Source of the DNA: JACTMJ01 sp039812845 | GTDB lineage: Bacteria; Acidobacteriota; Terriglobia; Bryobacterales; Bryobacteraceae | DNA length: 6,417 bases | Assembly (NCBI GenBank): GCA_039812845.1 | Contig: JBDIBK010000190.1 | Span: 1-6,417, forward strand | Direction of reading: 5' to 3' | Part shown: piece by piece, positions 5,411-6,417 of the stretch | Layout of the letters: every line of letters begins with the position of its first letter | How positions within the stretch are numbered: position 1 is the first letter of the stretch | Position numbers and translations under genes: made by a program | Notes under the pieces: model-generated | Databases searched by the model: none | Seen by the model: the letters and a program-made list of their open reading frames with translations, nothing else | What the model was told of the DNA's origin: nothing

Positions 5411-6417
5411 ATGCAAACTTCAGTTGGCCGAAGGCGGTTTCTGGCGGGTTCGATGGGCGCGGGTGTCGTGGCGGGTGCACAGCCTCGCGGGGCAGACTCT
5501 CAGCCTGGCAGGGCCGGGGCGCAGGGTTCTTCGGGGAACGCGGCGGCGTTGCCCAATATCGTGTTTCTGATTTCGGACGACCATAGCGTGCCGGATCTTG
5601 GCTGCTATGGGAATCCGCACGTGCGGACGCCGCGGATTGACCGGTTGGCGCGCGAGGGGATGCGCTTTACGAATGCGTTCGTGGCCTCTCCGCAATGCAG
5701 CCCGAACCGCTCCGCGATCTTTACGGGATCGACGCCGCATACGATCGGCACCTCGCGTTTGCATGCGCCGATGCCGCCGTGGGAAACGACCGTGCTCGAT
5801 CTGCTCAAGGAGCGCGGATACTTCACGGGCATCTACCGCAAGCATCATCAGGGCGCGGACTTTGAGAAGAAGCTCAATTTCTACGGCGACGCCAAAGCGC
5901 CCTTTTCCGCGTTTGCCGATAGGCTGCCCAAGGGGAAGCCGTTCTTCCTGCAGTTTGGCTCCACGGACCCGCACCGCCCGTATGCGCCGGGAGCGGCGAC
6001 GCCGCCGCACGATCCGGCCAAGGTGACGGTGCCGCCGTATCTGCCGGACGATCCGGCGGTTCGGAAGGATCTCGCGCTCTACTACGACGAGATCTCCCGC
6101 TTCGACACCGAGTGCGGCGAACTGCTGGATCTGTTGCGCGAACGAGGCCTGCTGGAGAACACGCTGGTGATTGTCACCGGGGACAACGGCCTCCCCTTTC
6201 CGCGGGCGAAGGGGACGCTTTACGATCCGGGCATCCACGTCCCGATGATTGCGTGGTGGCCGGGCAGGGTTGCCCCTGGCACGGTGCGGGAGGAACTTTT
6301 GAGCCACGTGGATCTGGCCCCGACGTGGCTGGCGGCGGCGGGCATCCAGCCCACGGAGAAGATGCAGGGCCGCAGCTTTCTGCCGCTGCTGCGCGGAGAG
6401 GCGTACGAGGCCCGAGA
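5411..6417 (+). CDS. Tat-exported S1-family sulfatase, N-terminal part (runs off the window)
   Basis: It should hydrolyse sulfate esters, or N-sulfate groups, on glycans outside the cytoplasm. About 335 residues are visible and the reading frame is open at the window edge; members usually exceed 430. A twin-arginine signal is present (GRRRFLAG at 6-13, then a small-residue hydrophobic stretch). The sulfatase domain begins at LPNIVFLISDDH (47-58), with metal ligands D56 and D57. The active-site signature is CSPNRSAIFTG (96-106). Its C96 is the residue converted to formylglycine, and R100 is conserved. K144 and H146 fall in GIYRKHHQG, D186 and H188 in STDPHRPY, D258 and N259 in TGDNG, and K267 in PFPRAKGTLYD. 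The GTSRLH and PFPRAK segments recall heparan-N-sulfatase-like members (subfamily S1_8), but the substrate is not provable here. ATG 5411, or GTG 5408, has no clear ribosome binding site. A separate promoter is likely. Confidence 0.93.
   Translation, partial: MQTSVGRRRFLAGSMGAGVVAGAQPRGADSQPGRAGAQGSSGNAAALPNIVFLISDDHSVPDLGCYGNPHVRTPRIDRLAREGMRFTNAFVASPQCSPNRSAIFTGSTPHTIGTSRLHAPMPPWETTVLDLLKERGYFTGIYRKHHQGADFEKKLNFYGDAKAPFSAFADRLPKGKPFFLQFGSTDPHRPYAPGAATPPHDPAKVTVPPYLPDDPAVRKDLALYYDEISRFDTECGELLDLLRERGLLENTLVIVTGDNGLPFPRAKGTLYDPGIHVPMIAWWPGRVAPGTVREELLSHVDLAPTWLAAAGIQPTEKMQGRSFLPLLRGEAYEAR

Noticed and set aside
5420..6307. Open - strand frame of 295 codons opposite the sulfatase
   Set aside because: The translation is Arg-rich without domains, whereas the + strand encodes intact sulfatase motifs throughout.

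Overview
The window looks like chromosomal DNA of a GC-rich acidobacterium, most likely of the Solibacter/Bryobacter group. The strongest clue is the secreted protein at 433-2124. It ends in the roughly 230-residue domain known as TIGR03437, which is largely confined to and expanded in that lineage. The GC-rich third codon positions and the adjacent secreted carbohydrate-related genes fit this assignment.

Layout, all on the + strand: (1) 1-95 holds the possible last 30 codons of an upstream gene, followed by a small terminator-like hairpin at 133-148. (2) 185-322 holds an imperfect 29-bp tandem repeat whose units each carry a short hairpin, followed by a possible -10 element. (3) 433-2124 encodes a secreted multi-domain beta-rich protein (PEGA-like/InlB-like repeats plus TIGR03437). 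(4) 2125-2443 is about 320 bp of GC-rich DNA with no gene that I can support. (5) 2489-4534 encodes a secreted LamG/DUF1080-like domain joined to a calcium-loop FG-GAP-type beta-propeller, the architecture of polysaccharide-binding or polysaccharide-lyase-like proteins. (6) 4678-5274 encodes a NYN/PIN-like putative nuclease with a C-terminal helical, probably winged-helix, domain; its base composition is visibly less GC-rich than its neighbours. (7) 5411 to the window end is the N-terminal part of a Tat-exported S1-family sulfatase with intact catalytic residues, truncated by the window edge.

How the genes may work together: the propeller protein and the sulfatase both look like exported proteins acting on complex, possibly sulfated, polysaccharides, so the region may belong to a glycan-foraging locus. 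The TIGR03437 protein is probably a cell-surface or secreted structural protein. The NYN/PIN gene is cytoplasmic and functionally unrelated by sequence. Each intergenic region contains its own -10-like hexamer, so I read these as separately transcribed genes and not as one operon. I see no CRISPR array, tRNA, rRNA or insertion sequence, and no compelling new multi-gene system. The items most worth a second look are the hairpin-bearing 29-bp repeat, the possible leaderless sulfatase transcript and the compositionally distinct NYN/PIN gene.
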